Of a stretch of 64,000 nucleotides of DNA, positions 12,730 to 21,866 are shown one piece after another. Where the stretch lies: positions 58,075 through 122,074 of the forward strand of contig JAJVIO010000027.1 in assembly GCA_022071975.1 (NCBI GenBank). The letters run 5' to 3'. Within the stretch, counting starts at the first letter, position 1; each line of letters starts with the position of its first letter. The translations under genes were made by a program, and so were the position numbers. Source of the DNA: Planctomycetota bacterium. Its GTDB lineage: Bacteria > Planctomycetota > UBA8742 > UBA2392. Below the pieces are notes generated by a model. The model worked only from the letters and a program-made list of their open reading frames with translations, did no database searches and was not told the DNA's origin.

Positions 12730-12741
12730 TTGACGTGTCAA
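12730..12741. other. TTGACGTGTCAA palindrome-like site
   Basis: Direct reading; 45 bp centre-to-centre from the previous site. Confidence 0.9.
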
Positions 12742-12843
12742 GTGTGTTGTTGCGGGGCATGATTTTTCTTTGACGGAAACTTGTGCACAGGATACTTTTC
12801 ATCCATCGAGTGTGTGCGATTACGAAAGTCCAAGGAGGGGAGC

Positions 12844-12966
12844 ATGGCAGGTACCGCGAAGAAGAAGCCGGCTGCGAAGAAGAAGCCGGCCGCCAAGAAG
12901 GCCGCCAAGAAGCCGGCTGCGAAGAAGAAGCCCGCAGCCAAGAAGAAGACCGCCAAGAAGAAGTAA
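12844..12966 (+). CDS. Histone H1-like Lys/Ala/Pro-rich DNA-binding peptide (40 aa)
   Basis: MAGTAKKKPAAKKKPAAKKAAKKPAAKKKPAAKKKTAKKK with RBS aaggagggg at 12833. Confidence 0.8.
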   Translation: MAGTAKKKPAAKKKPAAKKAAKKPAAKKKPAAKKKTAKKK

Positions 12967-13076
12967 CCACGCAGCACCCGCAGTAAACGCAAGACGCAGT
13001 AAAGCCAGACGAAGCACGTTTTCCAACCTAGCGTCCTGAAGTCAGGCCGCGAACCAAATAGCCAGCACACACTCGA

Positions 13077-13106
13077 GAGCCTCACTGTCCGCCAACAGTG
13101 AGGCTC
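13077..13106. terminator. Perfect 12-bp-stem hairpin downstream of histone-like gene
   Basis: gagcctcactgt-ccgcca-acagtgaggctc; no strong T-tract. Confidence 0.5.
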
Positions 13107-13142
13107 AACTCTTTAATCCACAACTTATCCGCAGGGCGACGG

Positions 13143-13188
13143 TTGAAAAAACGAACCGGGCCGGGAGAGCAGCGCTCCCCCGGCCCGG
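13143..13188 (-). terminator. Intrinsic terminator of the rpsF-ssb-rpsR-rplI operon
   Basis: ccgggccgggagagc/gctcccccggcccgg stem followed on the minus strand by GTTCGTTTTTTC. Confidence 0.8.
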
Positions 13189-13203
13189 CATTCGTCAGGA
13201 AAA

Positions 13204-13656
13204 CTACTCGGACTGCGCCACGATCCACACGCGGCTCTGCACTTCGACGTCGTCGTGCAGGCGGATGTTGAAGCTGTAGGTGCCCAGCTCGCGGATGTGG
13301 TCGGACTCCAGCTCAACCTGGCTGGGCTTCAGGGTGACGCCCTCTTCCTTGAAGGCGTCGCAGATCACTTTCGGCGTCACGCTGCCGAACAGGTGGCCTT
13401 CGGGGCTGGCGCGCATCGGCACGGTGAGCTGCACCTTGCTGATCGCCTCGGCGATTTCCTGGGCGGTCTCGCGCTGTTTGACCTGGCGGGCCTCATAGGC
13501 GCGCTTCTCACCGGCCAGGCGGCGCAGGTTCTCGTCGCTGGCGGGCATGGCCAGGTTCTTGGGCAGCAGGTAGTTGCGGGCGTAGCCGTCGGTGACGTCC
13601 ACGACGTCGCCGCGCTTGCCCACCCCGCGGATGCTCTCTCTAAGCAGAAGTTTCAT
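13204..13656 (-). CDS. rplI: 50S ribosomal protein L9
   Basis: MKLLLRESIRGVGKRGDVVDVTDGYARNYLLPKNLA. Confidence 0.95.
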   Translation of the reverse strand: MKLLLRESIRGVGKRGDVVDVTDGYARNYLLPKNLAMPASDENLRRLAGEKRAYEARQVKQRETAQEIAEAISKVQLTVPMRASPEGHLFGSVTPKVICDAFKEEGVTLKPSQVELESDHIRELGTYSFNIRLHDDVEVQSRVWIVAQSE

Positions 13657-13695
13657 TTCTCTCTCCAGTCGCACGGGCATTGCTGCCCGTGAAAG

Positions 13696-13965
13696 CTACT
13701 TGTTCACGAAGGGCAGCAGGGCCATGAAACGCGCGAGCTTCACGGCGTCGCGCACCATGGCCTGTTCGCGGTGGCTGGTGCCTGTGCGCTTGCGCGGCAG
13801 GATCTTGCCCACGCCGCTGACGAAGCGCGAAAGCGTGTCCACGTCCTTGTAGTCGATGAAGCCGCGCTGGTCTTTCGACAGCTTGTTCTGCACCGGCAGC
13901 AGCGTGCGTGTGCGCTTCTTCTTCTTTTTCTTCAGCTTGCTCTTGTTGATGCGGATGTTTCCCAT
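13696..13965 (-). CDS. rpsR: 30S ribosomal protein S18
   Basis: [49 protein letters not shown]. Confidence 0.95.
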   Translation of the reverse strand: MGNIRINKSKLKKKKKKRTRTLLPVQNKLSKDQRGFIDYKDVDTLSRFVSGVGKILPRKRTGTSHREQAMVRDAVKLARFMALLPFVNK

Positions 13966-14003
13966 GGTCAGTTCCTTTACGCGGGGCTTCCCGCGGGTTG
14001 GGT

Positions 14004-14501
14004 TCAGTCAAGAGTGACGTCGTCGCCGACGTCCTCGTCGTAGGTTGCGTCTTCTTCCCGGCGCGGAGGCTCGGACAGGTCGTCCTCCATGCCGCCGGCG
14101 CTGTCGTCGTGGATCGTGTTGCCGCCCTTTTCCACGATACGGATGTGACGGCCGGAAGCGCTGCGTTCGACTTCGCGACGGATGAACTGCACGCTGTACG
14201 CGACCACGCGGATGCGCGAGCGGCGCTGGCCGTCGCCGGTGGTCCAGGTGTCCTGCTCGAGGCGCCCCTCGACGAAAACCGGCGAGCCCTTCTTGAGGTA
14301 CTCGGCGCAGCTTTCGGCCAGTTTGCGCCAGCTGACCACGTCAATGAAGCAGGTGCGATCGTGTTTCTCGCCGCTGCTGGTGGTGTAGCTGTCGCTGACC
14401 GCCAGGCGGAATTCCGTGACCGGGGTGCCCGACGGCGTGTGCCGCAGGTCCGGGTCGCGGGCGAGGTTTCCCACCAGGAACACCTTGTTCAGCGTAATCA
14501 T
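14004..14501 (-). CDS. ssb: Single-stranded DNA-binding protein
   Basis: [35 protein letters not shown] fold; acidic tail; between rpsF and rpsR. Confidence 0.93.
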   Translation of the reverse strand: MITLNKVFLVGNLARDPDLRHTPSGTPVTEFRLAVSDSYTTSSGEKHDRTCFIDVVSWRKLAESCAEYLKKGSPVFVEGRLEQDTWTTGDGQRRSRIRVVAYSVQFIRREVERSASGRHIRIVEKGGNTIHDDSAGGMEDDLSEPPRREEDATYDEDVGDDVTLD

Positions 14502-14544
14502 CTCACAGTCCGTTCGTCTCGGGTATCTTCAGCCGTGCGCTCGA

Positions 14545-14952
14545 TCAGTCCGCGATCGCGACTTCCTCTTCGTCCTTGCGCGACTCGACCTCCGCTTCGC
14601 GCGGGCGGGCGGGCTTGGTCTCGTAGCGCTTGAACCATTTCTCGATCGGCACGCCTTCGCGGTTGGTGAACAGGTAGCGCAGGATGCGCTCCGTCAGGCG
14701 GCACTCCAGCTCCATCTCCGCCAGCTTCAGCGTGTTGGCGCGGAAGGCGACCAGGATGTAAGCGCCGCGCTTGTTCTTGCGAACCTCGTAGGCCAGGCGC
14801 TGCTCGGCCCACAGTTCGGCGCGGATGATGGTTGCGCCGTGTTTCTCAAGCACATCCCTGCACAGGGCGACCGCCCCTTCCGGGTCCTTGTTCGCGAACC
14901 CGGAGTCCACGAGGAACAAGCCCTCGTAGGTCCTCTGTCCTGCATCTGCCAT
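14545..14952 (-). CDS. rpsF: 30S ribosomal protein S6
   Basis: RTYEGLFLVDSGF...LWAEQRLAYEVRKNKRGAYILVAFRANTLKLAEMELECRLTERILRYL. Confidence 0.93.
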   Translation of the reverse strand: MADAGQRTYEGLFLVDSGFANKDPEGAVALCRDVLEKHGATIIRAELWAEQRLAYEVRKNKRGAYILVAFRANTLKLAEMELECRLTERILRYLFTNREGVPIEKWFKRYETKPARPREAEVESRKDEEEVAIAD

Positions 14953-15057
14953 GACTTCTCCTGCCCGGCATGAACGCGCCCCTTCGGTCTGCTCGCCCGG
15001 CGCCGCCGGGTGTCGGCGCCGGGAAGGGCGATGAATCGCGGGATGAGACCCGCGGGT

Positions 15058-15705
15058 TTACTTCTTGGCTGCCGGCTTGGCTGCTGCCGCGGGGGCTGCC
15101 GCCGCGGCCGGGGCCGCGCCAGGCGCCGCCGGGGCTGCGCCTGGGGTTTCCTCGATGGCGCGGCGCGCGTGGGCGCACTTCACCACGACGCCCTCCGGGT
15201 TCGGTACCAGCTCAGCGCCCTCGGGCAGCTTCAGGTCCTTGAAGCGCACGGAGTCGCCGACCTCGAGGTGCGTCACCTCAAGTTCGATGAACTTGGGAAT
15301 GCCGGCGGCCGGGCAGTGCACGTCCACGTCGCCGCGCATCACTTCCAGCAGGCCGCCGTGGGCCGCGCCGCGCGGGGTGCCCACGAACTTCAGCGGCAGC
15401 TTCAGGCGCACCTTGTCGTGCAGGTCGATGCGGATGAAATCGATGTGCTGCAGGTAGTCGCCCATGAAGTCGCGCTGCAGGCCGCGCACCAGCGCGGTCT
15501 GTTTGCCGTCGCCCATGTCGAGCTCGACTACGTGGTCCGCGTCGTGCACCAGCTTCTCGATGTCACGCAGTCTGAATTGAAGGTTGATGTTCTCGCTGCC
15601 GCGGCCGTAGAGCACGCCGGGCAGTCCGCCGTTGGCGCGCAGCTTGCGCATGGCCTTGGTGCCGCTGTTGGCGCGGCGCTCGGCCTTTAAAACCGGAATC
15701 TGCAT
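15058..15705 (-). CDS. rplY: 50S ribosomal protein L25/Ctc with Ala/Pro-rich tail
   Basis: MQIPVLKAERRANSGTKAMRKLRANGGLPGVLYGRG...; C-terminal domain HCPAAGIPKFIELEVTHLEVGDSVRFKDL. Confidence 0.92.
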   Translation of the reverse strand: MQIPVLKAERRANSGTKAMRKLRANGGLPGVLYGRGSENINLQFRLRDIEKLVHDADHVVELDMGDGKQTALVRGLQRDFMGDYLQHIDFIRIDLHDKVRLKLPLKFVGTPRGAAHGGLLEVMRGDVDVHCPAAGIPKFIELEVTHLEVGDSVRFKDLKLPEGAELVPNPEGVVVKCAHARRAIEETPGAAPAAPGAAPAAAAAPAAAAKPAAKK

Positions 15706-15785
15706 GTTGACCTCAGTAGTGGACCCCGTGCCTGCGTACCGCACCGTGCGGCGTGGCCTGCGCCGGGTTCGTTCCCGAAAAAGCG

Positions 15786-17573
15786 TTACTTCTTTACTTT
15801 CAAATCGACGGCTGCAAAGCCGCAGCGCTCCCCTTTCGGATCGCGGGCGAACACTTTGAGAATGTAGTCACCGGGCGCAAGGGGGGAGTCCAGTTTTCCG
15901 GCGAAGAATCGGCGGTAGCGCTTCACCTTGCTTCCGTCCTCCAGGGTGTCTTCCACAACACCATCGCCGGTCGCGGTTACCTTTACGCCGCACACCCGCT
16001 TGTTGTTGGAGACCGCGTGGTTGGCCGCGATCACTTCTTCGGCTGCGGTGCGCTTCTTCTCGTCGCTGCTTGTCAGGTCGGCCTTGTTGAATTCCTTGAC
16101 CGGGCTGGCAAGCGCCGTGCGGCGGCACTCGACCCAGAATTCGGTCTCCAGCTCGCCGAGCGCATCGAGGGACTCCAGGTGGAGCGACAACTCGTCACCG
16201 GAAAGCTCCAGCGGGCCGCCCGGCAGGCTGAGTTGCAACCTGGGGTACTGCATGCGCAGGCCGGGGTCGCCGGTCAGGTTGTAGAGGCTCAGGTGGCTCT
16301 GGTTCAGGCCGGCGCGCTCTTTCTCGGGGATGATGAACATCGCCATGGTGTCCAGCTTCTTGCGTTCCGGGTGCTCGCCCAGGATCAGCTCGCGCTTGGA
16401 CTTCAGGAAGGCCTGGCCCAGCGTGGGCGTGTTGCTGACGGAAAGCTCGTCCACCATCGCCAGCTCAAGCAGCGTGTTGCTGTAGGGGTGGCTGTCGCGG
16501 CTGCTGGCGATCACGGCCACGGGCGCCTTTTCAGTGAAGCAGATCTTTTCAGCCAGGCTGCCCTTTGGGTGGTCGAGGCGGCCGGTTTCGCAGGCGATGA
16601 TCATCATGACCGGCAGCTTGCCGTCCGGGATGTTGAATTTGCTGACGTCGTCGGCCGAAAGAATCGGGTAACGCGTGCGTTTGCCGTCCACCTCGACGTA
16701 CATGTCGTCGAGGCGGTCGTAGGCGCCGTGGCCCAGGTAGCAGAGCAGCAGGGCGCCGGCATTGGCCTCTTGGATCACCTTGTCGCTGAACTTGCTGGGC
16801 ACGTAGGCGTAGGAGCTGTTGATGTTGGCGTAGGTCATGCGCACGTTGTGGGCCTGCGACATCGACTCGGCGAACTGCATGAACAGCCGCTCCAGCATGG
16901 TGTCGATCATCGCGCCGAAGTGGCCCTCACCCGCGAAGAAGGTCAGGTTGCGCAGCCACTCGCCCTGCTTGGCCGCCTCGTAGGCCTTGACCTTGGCAAG
17001 CGCCAGGCGGGCCTCTTCAGGAGTGCGGGCGGGAATGCGCCCGACGGCGATGTCGGGCAGGCCGTCGTCGTCCTGCACCAGGTCGGCGTAGAAGTTATCT
17101 GTGGGGACGCGCTCGCGTCGGTTGGTGTCGGGGTTGCTGTCCATCTGGCGCGTGAGCATCCAGGGAATTTCGCTTTTCGGGTCGTAGGCCGTGGCGCTGT
17201 CGTTGGGGCAATCGCCCAGCAGCAGCACCTGGAAGCCCTCGCGGATCTCTTCGCCGCCGGCCTCGGCCAGGATCGCGCTCTTGATTTCGGTCAGGCCCGG
17301 TTCATCCGTTTCGTGCAGCTTGCCGATCGCGCCGACCGTCAGCACTTTGGTGACGCGCCCGTGGGATGTGCGGTAGTCAGCCCATTCCTTGGCGACTTCG
17401 GCCAGGCCGTCGGCGCTGATCACCAGGTAGTCCACGGCCGGCGCTTCGGGAGTGGTTTCGCCATCGGGCTTTTCGGCCGGCTTCTCATCCTGAGCGGCCG
17501 GCTGCGGCACGGAAACGAACATCAACGCGACGGCCAAGGCCGCGGCGATCAGCGGAAACTTATTCATTGGCAA
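15786..17573 (-). CDS. Secreted gingipain-like cysteine peptidase (C25 family)
   Basis: Signal peptide; YLVISADGL, DNFYADL..DIAVGRIPART, LLLCYLGHGAYD (His), MMIIACETG (Cys). Confidence 0.8.
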   Translation of the reverse strand: MPMNKFPLIAAALAVALMFVSVPQPAAQDEKPAEKPDGETTPEAPAVDYLVISADGLAEVAKEWADYRTSHGRVTKVLTVGAIGKLHETDEPGLTEIKSAILAEAGGEEIREGFQVLLLGDCPNDSATAYDPKSEIPWMLTRQMDSNPDTNRRERVPTDNFYADLVQDDDGLPDIAVGRIPARTPEEARLALAKVKAYEAAKQGEWLRNLTFFAGEGHFGAMIDTMLERLFMQFAESMSQAHNVRMTYANINSSYAYVPSKFSDKVIQEANAGALLLCYLGHGAYDRLDDMYVEVDGKRTRYPILSADDVSKFNIPDGKLPVMMIIACETGRLDHPKGSLAEKICFTEKAPVAVIASSRDSHPYSNTLLELAMVDELSVSNTPTLGQAFLKSKRELILGEHPERKKLDTMAMFIIPEKERAGLNQSHLSLYNLTGDPGLRMQYPRLQLSLPGGPLELSGDELSLHLESLDALGELETEFWVECRRTALASPVKEFNKADLTSSDEKKRTAAEEVIAANHAVSNNKRVCGVKVTATGDGVVEDTLEDGSKVKRYRRFFAGKLDSPLAPGDYILKVFARDPKGERCGFAAVDLKVKK

Positions 17574-17640
17574 ACTCCTGGGCCCACAAGCTCTGGGGAT
17601 AGTACGAATGAGACCAAAAACATCACGAGGGAACTGTCCC

Positions 17641-17680
17641 GGCGGCCAAGGCCGCCGGCCACGGGCGAGGCGCCCGTGCC
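17641..17680. repeat. REP-like double hairpin
   Basis: ggcggcc-aa-ggccgcc and cacgggcg-agg-cgcccgtg. Confidence 0.7.
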
Positions 17681-17687
17681 ACTCGCA

Positions 17688-18641
17688 TCAGCCTTTGAAC
17701 AGCAGGCTGACCGACTCGTTGAAGTGGATGTTGCGGATCGCCGTGGCGAGCAGCTTGCTTACGCTCAGCACCTTGAGTGTGTCGAATTCCTTGCCCTCCA
17801 CCGGCACGGTGTCCGTCACGATGCATTCCTTGATCGGCGCGTTCTTGAGGCGCTCCACGGCGGGGCCGCAGAACAGGGCGTGCGTGCACGCCACGTAAAC
17901 TTCCTTGGCGCCGAATTTCATGCAGGCCTTGGCGGCGTCCACGATGCTGCCGCCGGTGGCGATCATGTCGTCGATCAGCACGCAGACCTGGCCGTCCACC
18001 TTGCCGATCATGTCCATCACCTCGGTCTCTTCGCCGCTGACGCGCCGCTTGTCCACGATCGCCAGCCCCGCGTTGAGACGCTTGGCGTAGCCGCGGGCGA
18101 CCTTGGAGCGCCCGACGTCCGGCGCCACGATGGTCATGTTCTTGATGCCCTTGCTTTCCTTCAGTTTCTCGAAGTACTCGTTGATCACCGGCGCCGCGTA
18201 CAGGTGATCCACGGGGATGTCGAAGAAGCCCTGGATCTGCGCCGCGTGCAGGTCCATGGTCAGCACGCGGTCGCAGCCGGCGCTTACCATGCAGTTGGCG
18301 ACCATCTTGGCGCTGATCGGCACGCGCCCTTCGTCTTTACGGTCTTTGCGCGCGTAGCCGTAGTAGGGGACCACGGCCGTGATGCGCTCGGCCGATGCTC
18401 TGCGCGCGGCGTCGGCAAACAGCAGGGCCTCCATCAGGTTGTCGTTGACGGGCGGGCAGGTGGACTGCACGAAGAATGTGTCCACGCCGCGGATGTCTTC
18501 TTCGATTTTGACGTCGATTTCACCGTCGGGGAACTTCTCGATGCGCGCGTGCCCCAGGGGAATCTCGAGGATGCTGCAGATGGCCTCCGCCAGCTTGCGG
18601 TTGCTGTTGCCGGCGAAGATCTTGAGTCCCTTGGTCCGCAT
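17688..18641 (-). CDS. prs: Ribose-phosphate pyrophosphokinase
   Basis: KIFAGNSNRKLAEAIC..., DLHAAQIQGFFDIPVDHL, VLIDDMIATGGS. Confidence 0.96.
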   Translation of the reverse strand: MRTKGLKIFAGNSNRKLAEAICSILEIPLGHARIEKFPDGEIDVKIEEDIRGVDTFFVQSTCPPVNDNLMEALLFADAARRASAERITAVVPYYGYARKDRKDEGRVPISAKMVANCMVSAGCDRVLTMDLHAAQIQGFFDIPVDHLYAAPVINEYFEKLKESKGIKNMTIVAPDVGRSKVARGYAKRLNAGLAIVDKRRVSGEETEVMDMIGKVDGQVCVLIDDMIATGGSIVDAAKACMKFGAKEVYVACTHALFCGPAVERLKNAPIKECIVTDTVPVEGKEFDTLKVLSVSKLLATAIRNIHFNESVSLLFKG

Positions 18642-18656
18642 CGTTGTACCCTTTCG

Positions 18657-19928
18657 CTAGCTCTTCTTGCGCAGTTCCCGTGCCGGCGCGCCCACCACAA
18701 TGGTGTCGTCCGGCACGTCCTTGCCGTGGGGGACCACCGTGTTCGCGCCGGTCTGCGCATTCTTACCTACCTTCACCGGTGCTACCAGCACCGTGCCGCA
18801 GCCGATGAAGGCGTTGTCGCCCACCTCGGTGTGATGCTTGGCCTGGCCGTCGTAGTTGGCCACGATCGTGCCGGCGCCAATGTTCACGCCGCTGCCCAGG
18901 GTCACGTCGCCCAGGTAGGCCAGGTGGCCCGACTTGGTGCCGTCGCCGTACACGGCGTTCTTGGTTTCCACGAACGCGCCCACCTTGCAGTCGTTGCCGA
19001 GCTTCGTGCCGCCGCGCAGGTGCGCAAAGGGGCCGATCTCACAGCGCTCGCCGATTACCACTCCCGCACGGATCACGCTGTGGGGCCAGATCACCGTGTC
19101 GCGTCCGATGCTGCAGCCGGCCTCGATGTAGCAGCTTTCGGGCTGGTAGACGCTCACGCCCTGCTCGAGCATCAGCTCATCGAGAATGCGCTCGCGCGCC
19201 AGCTTGTCGGCCTCGGCCAGCTGCTTGCGGTTGTTGATGCCCATCACCTCGGTGTGGTCGTCGCAGGCGCAGGCCGCGACTCTGTTGCCCGCGTCGGCCA
19301 GCAGGCGCACGGTGTCGGTCAGGTAGTACTCGCCCTGGGCGTTGTCGGTATCCAGCTTGTCGAGCACGGCCAGCAGCTTCGCGCAGTCGAACAGGTACGT
19401 GCCAGTGTTGATTTCCTTGATGTCTTCCTGCTGCGGCGCCAGGTCGCGCTGTTCCACGATGCGGCGCACGCGCCCCAGGCCGTCGCGCACGATGCGCCCG
19501 TAGCCGCGAGGCTCGGGCAGCAGGGCGGTCAGGATGGTGCAGGCGGCGCCTTCGCTCACGTGCATGTGGCGCAGCAGCTCGAGGGTGCGCGGGCGGATCA
19601 GCGGCACGTCGCCGCACAGCACGACCACATCACCGTTGAAGCCGGCCAGTGCCTCGCGCGCCTGCATGACCGCGTGGCCGGTGCCATATTGGGGTTCCTG
19701 CGTGACGAAGCGGGTGTTGACCCGCTTGCCGAACTTTTCGCGCACGCGCTCACCTTCGTGGCCGACTACCACGATGGTCTCCGACGCGCCCATGGCCTCG
19801 GCCTGCTCCAGCACCCATTGCAGCACGGGCACGCCCGCCAGCTTGTGCAGCACCTTGGGCGTGGCGGACTTCATGCGCGTGCTTTTGCCCGCGGCAAGGA
19901 CCACGACTTTCAAGGGCCGATCAGGCAT
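18657..19928 (-). CDS. glmU: Bifunctional UDP-GlcNAc pyrophosphorylase / GlcN-1-P acetyltransferase
   Basis: VVVLAAGKSTRMKSATPKVLHKLAGVP; left-handed beta-helix C-terminus GAGTIVANYDGQAKHHTEVGDNAFIG. Confidence 0.96.
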   Translation of the reverse strand: MPDRPLKVVVLAAGKSTRMKSATPKVLHKLAGVPVLQWVLEQAEAMGASETIVVVGHEGERVREKFGKRVNTRFVTQEPQYGTGHAVMQAREALAGFNGDVVVLCGDVPLIRPRTLELLRHMHVSEGAACTILTALLPEPRGYGRIVRDGLGRVRRIVEQRDLAPQQEDIKEINTGTYLFDCAKLLAVLDKLDTDNAQGEYYLTDTVRLLADAGNRVAACACDDHTEVMGINNRKQLAEADKLARERILDELMLEQGVSVYQPESCYIEAGCSIGRDTVIWPHSVIRAGVVIGERCEIGPFAHLRGGTKLGNDCKVGAFVETKNAVYGDGTKSGHLAYLGDVTLGSGVNIGAGTIVANYDGQAKHHTEVGDNAFIGCGTVLVAPVKVGKNAQTGANTVVPHGKDVPDDTIVVGAPARELRKKS

Positions 19929-19997
19929 CCAGACACCAGCGACGGGTAGAGGCACGAAGTCTAGCCGCAGGCGCGAAAGGAACAACCCTTGGGAGAG

Positions 19998-20096
19998 GTG
20001 TCAGGCGGCAGGCGGCAGGAGACAGGCGGCAGTGTGAACAGGAGCCGCAAGCGCCAGCGCGCGGGACCCGTCTGGAGGCAGGAGGCAGGGTGACCA
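19998..20096. repeat. Degenerate heptamer repeat CAGGCGG/CAGGAGG plus dispersed 28-mer
   Basis: tcaggcggcaggcggcaggagacaggcggcag...ggaggcaggaggcaggg. Confidence 0.85.
20037..20064 (+). repeat. Dispersed 28-bp repeat AACAGGAGCCGCAAGCGCCAGCGCGCGG, copy 1
   Basis: Identical to 51700-51727; inverted 2-mismatch copy at 51806-51833. Confidence 0.9.
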
Positions 20097-20150
20097 GGAT
20101 CTGCAAACCCGGCTATCAGCAAGCGGGGGTGGTGGGGGCGAGAAAACGCC

Positions 20151-20179
20151 AGAGGCCAGGGAGCTTTTCCCTGGCCTCT
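20151..20179 (-). terminator. Hairpin terminator of the ECF sigma gene
   Basis: agaggccaggga...tccctggcctct stem, followed on minus strand by GGCGTTTTCTC. Confidence 0.6.
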
Positions 20180-20204
20180 AAGTTTGGCCTCCGACTTCTG
20201 ATCT

Positions 20205-20780
20205 CTATGCCGCAGGCATTGCCTTGCCGGCGAAGCGGTCGCGCAGGAAAGCCTTGGCGCGGTGCAGGCGCGACATCACGGTGCCGATCGGCAGCTTCAG
20301 CTTGCTGGCGATGTCCTTGTAGCTGAGCTCGCCGACGGTGTTGAGCAGCAGCACGTCGCGGTAGCGGCTGTCGAGCTCGCTGAGTCCTTCCTTCAGGTCC
20401 TGGTCGAGGCTCTGCAGGAAGCTGTCATCCTGGGCCAGTTTGCCCGGATCCATCACCGCGAAGCGCTCGTCGTTTTCCGGTGTGTCCTGGGTTTCGGCCA
20501 TGTTCTCGACACCCTCCACGAACACCGACTTCACGCGGCGCTTTTTGCGGCGGTACTCGTTGATGAACTGGTTGAACAAGATGCGCCCCAGCCAGGCTTT
20601 GAGGTTGGTGCCCTGCTCAAACTGCACGAACTTACGCATACCCCTGATGTATGTCTCCTGCACCAGGTCTTCGGCGTCGGCGCGGTTGCGCGTCAGGTGG
20701 TAGGCCTGCGCGTACATGTCCTGCATGAGCGGGAGAGCCTCTTCCTCGAAGCGCTGCCGGAGTGTGGTCTTGGGTGTCAT
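20205..20780 (-). CDS. RNA polymerase sigma factor, ECF/sigma-70 family
   Basis: [48 protein letters not shown] (region 2), [30 protein letters not shown] (region 4). Confidence 0.93.
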   Translation of the reverse strand: MTPKTTLRQRFEEEALPLMQDMYAQAYHLTRNRADAEDLVQETYIRGMRKFVQFEQGTNLKAWLGRILFNQFINEYRRKKRRVKSVFVEGVENMAETQDTPENDERFAVMDPGKLAQDDSFLQSLDQDLKEGLSELDSRYRDVLLLNTVGELSYKDIASKLKLPIGTVMSRLHRAKAFLRDRFAGKAMPAA

Positions 20781-20920
20781 GGTCCTTCCCTCCCTCAGGT
20801 GCGTCGCTTTTTCCGCACCTTCCTTTATTAGAGCCCGGTACCCCTGGCTTGCATGTTCACTTTAGTAAAACCTATTTTCTTTTCAAGCAACAATCCCGGG
20901 TATTCATCTATTCCGAAAAG

Positions 20921-20934
20921 ACAGACCGGTCTGT
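20921..20934. promoter_or_regulatory. TetR-type operator, copy 2 (ACAGACCGGTCTGT)
   Basis: Perfect 14-bp palindrome; shares AGACAGACCGGTCTG with the site upstream of tetR (reverse complement). Confidence 0.75.
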
Positions 20935-21029
20935 TTTACACCGGCAAAAATTTTTATGCCTCTCCGGTTGAGTCAGAACACCCCAACCCCTTGAGGCCGG
21001 ACATCCCCAAGGGGTTGGGCGTTTAGCGA

Positions 21030-21296
21030 TTACCGTTCGTAATACACCGTGACCACTTCCGTGTCGCCTTTCGTGCTGCGCTCCTCGCGCACGGGCTTCC
21101 AGCCTTCTTCTTCCAAGTCGCGCAACATGCGTTTGTCGCGCGGTTCCATCTGCTTGAAGCCAAATTGATCCGGGCGCATTTCGTAGGTGTACGTGTATGA
21201 ATCCATCTGCTCTCTTCGGCGCGCGTCCCTCGTTCTGGTGGTTTCGCAAGCCGACGCAAACAGACAAAGCACTAGCAGCATGATAGCCAAACGCAT
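21030..21296 (-). CDS. Small hypothetical lipoprotein, passenger gene of the IS
   Basis: MRLAIMLLVLCLFASACETTRTRDARRREQMDSYTYTYEMRP... with lipobox FASAC. Confidence 0.6.
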   Translation of the reverse strand: MRLAIMLLVLCLFASACETTRTRDARRREQMDSYTYTYEMRPDQFGFKQMEPRDKRMLRDLEEEGWKPVREERSTKGDTEVVTVYYER

Positions 21297-21634
21297 GGGC
21301 TTCTCCGTGACTAGCGGAGCGGCCCCTAACGGAGAGGACGCGCTGGCGACCGCCCGGCTCCGGGCCCGACCAAGGGCCTCGCACGTAGCAGCACACCAAC
21401 GCGCCCAAATCGGGCGTCGTTGAGTGTGCGGACGTGCATGTGAAGCTTGGTCGGTTCGGAGCCGCCGCAACAGTTGTCGCCGGTTCTTCCGGCGGTCGCA
21501 TTCTATGGTGTGCGGTAGCTCTAAACCAGCGTCCTGAGTAAAGTGGCCGTGGCGGGCAGGAAACCGCCGAAACCGAGCCAACAACCGAGTGCAGGAACAC
21601 TTCGGGAGTCCGGCTCTCAGCCCATGGAGAGACC

Positions 21635-21850
21635 ATGAGGAATGACAGCCGTTTGGCGCCAGTTTCGGCGGCCCCAAGCCGCGATCTTTTAGCGTGCGCT
21701 GGTATCGCTGGCGCAATCTGGTGGCTGACGCGCACACCAGCGCAGCGAACCGAACTCAAGCGCCAGCTTCGTGAGGCTGCTGACGCCATCGGAGAATTTG
21801 GCGCTTTCCTGACTAGGGGCGCGCAGGCAATGCGGCAGGTCGCAGGCTGA
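21635..21850 (+). CDS. Small hypothetical protein, passenger ORF
   Basis: 71-aa ORF with one hydrophobic helix; weak support. Confidence 0.3.
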   Translation: MRNDSRLAPVSAAPSRDLLACAGIAGAIWWLTRTPAQRTELKRQLREAADAIGEFGAFLTRGAQAMRQVAG

Positions 21851-21866
21851 TTGTCCACGCACGAGT

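Noticed and set aside
12738-13085. Minus-strand Ala/Leu/Phe-rich ORF
   Set aside because: Antisense translation of the Lys-rich histone-like gene repeat.
15753-19949. 1398-aa + strand ORF
   Set aside because: Antisense to rplY, C25 peptidase, prs and glmU; low-complexity His/Ala/Val/Gly-rich composition typical of the antisense frame in high-GC DNA.
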